Assembly: GCA_037446115.1 (NCBI GenBank)
Contig: JBBIJF010000023.1
Coordinates: 1-64,000, forward strand
Direction: 5' to 3'
DNA: 64,000 bases
Source: JANWXD01 sp037446115
Lineage (GTDB): Bacteria > Acidobacteriota > Terriglobia > Bryobacterales > Bryobacteraceae
The notes beneath the pieces were generated by a model. That model did no database searches, was not told the origin of the DNA, and was given only the letters and a program-made list of their open reading frames with translations. A program made the translations under genes and the position numbers. This document shows positions 62,684-64,000 of this stretch, in pieces. Within the stretch, counting starts at the first letter, position 1; each line of letters begins with the position of its first letter.

Positions 62684-63572
62684 GGCGAGTGGGAGCCGGG
62701 ATCAAAGCCAGATCGAGCAGCACCTTTTCGATCCGGGCCTGGCTGGCGGGACTGGGCGGCACCAGCGGGAGGCGCCAGACGGGTTCGATGAGTCCCATCA
62801 TGGCCAGGGCGGCTTTGACCGGGATGGGATTGGATTCGACGAAGTTGACCTCCATGAGGTCGAAATACTTGCGATGCAACCGGCGCGCCGCGGCGAAGTC
62901 GCCTGCCAGGCAGAGCCGGACCAGCTCCGTCATCTGGGCCGGGATTTCGTTGGAGACGACCGAGATCACGCCGCGGCCCCCCAGGGCGATGAGCGGCAGC
63001 GTGACGGCATCGTCGCCGGAAAGGACGGCGAAGTCCTCCGGCACCAGATTGAGAATCGCAGCCATCTGCGTGATATTGCCGGAGGCCTCTTTGATGCCCA
63101 CGATGTTGTCCACGGCGGCCAGACGCTTGACCGTGGCCGGCTCCACGTTGACGCCCGTGCGTCCTTGCACGCTGTAGACCACGATGGGAAGCCGCACCGC
63201 CGCGGCGATGGCCTTGTAGTGCTGGTACAGCCCTTCCTGCGTGGGCTTGTTGTAGTACGGCGTCACCGAGAGGATGCCGTCGGCGCCCATGGCTTCCAGT
63301 TCTTTGGCCAGTTCGATCACTTCGGCGGTGTTGTAGCCGCCCGCACCGGCCAGCACGGGCACTTTGCCTTTGGCCTCTTCGAGCGTGATCTCGACGACGC
63401 GCAGGTGCTCGGCTCGCGAGAGCGTGGGATTCTCGCCCGTGGTGCCGCAGGGAACCAGGAAGTTGACCCCGGCTTCGATCTGGCGCCGGAGCAGCCGCCG
63501 CAGCGCCGGCTCGTCGAGCGATCCGTCACGCCGGAACGGCGTGACCATGGCGGTGCCGCATCCTGTGAACAT
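62670..63572 (-). CDS. dapA: 4-Hydroxy-tetrahydrodipicolinate synthase DapA
   Basis: 300 residues. Condenses pyruvate with aspartate semialdehyde. Lys161 in GIKEASGN forms the Schiff base; Thr44-Thr45 (PCGTTGE), Tyr107 (TPYYNKP), Tyr133 and Arg138 are in place. The block around Tyr133 reads YSVQGRTG, where YNVPGRTG is usual. GGAGG lies before ATG 63572. 30 nt downstream of dapB. Confidence 0.95.
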   Translation of the reverse strand: MFTGCGTAMVTPFRRDGSLDEPALRRLLRRQIEAGVNFLVPCGTTGENPTLSRAEHLRVVEITLEEAKGKVPVLAGAGGYNTAEVIELAKELEAMGADGILSVTPYYNKPTQEGLYQHYKAIAAAVRLPIVVYSVQGRTGVNVEPATVKRLAAVDNIVGIKEASGNITQMAAILNLVPEDFAVLSGDDAVTLPLIALGGRGVISVVSNEIPAQMTELVRLCLAGDFAAARRLHRKYFDLMEVNFVESNPIPVKAALAMMGLIEPVWRLPLVPPSPASQARIEKVLLDLALIPAPTRHAAS

Positions 63573-63602
63573 AGGCTCCTCCTTGAAACAGGTGAGCTGC
63601 TT

Positions 63603-63998
63603 TTAAGACCCTTCGTTGCCGAACAAAATCTCGCCGAACTCGTAAAACCCTTTCTTGCCGATGATCCAGCGGGCGGCCTGGAGCGCGCCGCGCGCAAAGC
63701 CTTCGCGACTGCGCGCCGTGTGGCGCAGCGTGATGGTGTCGGCCGCCGAGTCAAATCCGATCTCGTGGGTGCCGGGATGGGCGCCGGCGCGGCTGGAGGA
63801 AACGTCCACGGGACGCCCGTATCCGGCCTGCCGCATCGCCTCGATCAGCCGGAGCATCGTGCCGGAGGGCGCATCCTTCTTGGCGGCGTGATGGATCTCC
63901 CAGCCCCAGGCGCCGTACTCCGGCTGTTTTTGGAGCAGCCGTGCCGCCTCCGAGACGATCCGGAAGAACACGTTCACGCCGATCGAATAGTTGGCGCT
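63603..63998 (-). CDS. dapB: 4-Hydroxy-tetrahydrodipicolinate reductase DapB (N-terminal part outside window)
   Basis: Only the C-terminal 131 residues are present. SANYSIGVN at the window edge, EIHHAAKKDAPSGT with the catalytic His and Lys, and REGFARGALQAARW near the end are standard DapB text. The N-terminal NAD(P)H-binding half lies beyond 64000. It uses the product of DapA, encoded next. Confidence 0.93.
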   Translation of the reverse strand, partial: SANYSIGVNVFFRIVSEAARLLQKQPEYGAWGWEIHHAAKKDAPSGTMLRLIEAMRQAGYGRPVDVSSSRAGAHPGTHEIGFDSAADTITLRHTARSREGFARGALQAARWIIGKKGFYEFGEILFGNEGS

Positions 63999-64000
63999 CC

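Overview
The window is GC-rich chromosomal DNA from what is most likely an Acidobacteriota of the Bryobacterales/Solibacter type. This is inferred from gene style: a serine/threonine kinase with a C-terminal PD40 propeller, Tat-exported aldo/keto reductase and DUF362 proteins, a CE15-like esterase, a CBM9-like protein and a compact dcw cluster. No rRNA or tRNA gene was seen to confirm it.

1-14050 is the division and cell wall (dcw) cluster on the + strand: ftsI (5' end cut by the window), murE, murF, mraY, murD, ftsW, murG, murC, ftsQ, ftsA, ftsZ. Most neighbours overlap by 1-16 nt. murB and ddl are missing from their common place between murC and ftsQ. ilvD follows on the minus strand, then a beta-propeller gene.

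16755-32926 is a probable genomic island. A 55-bp direct repeat (one mismatch) bounds it. The repeat is the 3' end of the propeller gene, found complete at 16700-16754 and again as a fragment at 32872-32926. The island carries an operon-like BREX-type set on the minus strand, in transcription order: pglZ, brxL, brxA-like, brxB-like, a DUF3800 protein, a DNA methyltransferase, a brxC/pglY-like ATPase and a SIR2-domain gene. The combination does not match the six BREX layouts I know. The methyltransferase has an in-frame TGA near its N-terminus. The SIR2 gene is frameshifted in a homopolymer and stops at the island edge. About 1.6 kb at the right end is decayed DNA with a transposase remnant.

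32923-53110 returns to chromosomal genes with two further conflict-like loci. One is an overlapping gene pair: a small HU-like protein and an HU-like/TIR fusion. The other is a five-gene operon: a PD40 receptor kinase, an unknown protein, a CHAT peptidase, a TPR protein ending in an FlhA-C-like domain, and a small FlhA-C-like protein. Transporters (OPT, Nramp-related), an outer-membrane barrel, an alcohol dehydrogenase, an aldo/keto reductase and a CE15-like esterase follow.

53553-57013 holds a 564-bp duplication that appears exact. It flanks a 2.3-kb insert with a GT39-type glycosyltransferase and decayed DNA. The duplication leaves a truncated 5' copy of the DUF362 gene upstream of the intact one. 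The intact gene overlaps a J-domain gene, and transketolase follows. The window closes with a minus-strand lysine/meso-DAP group (dapB partial, dapA, dapD) and an NAD-binding epimerase-like gene. This group supplies the meso-DAP that the murE DNPR motif predicts is used in the wall.
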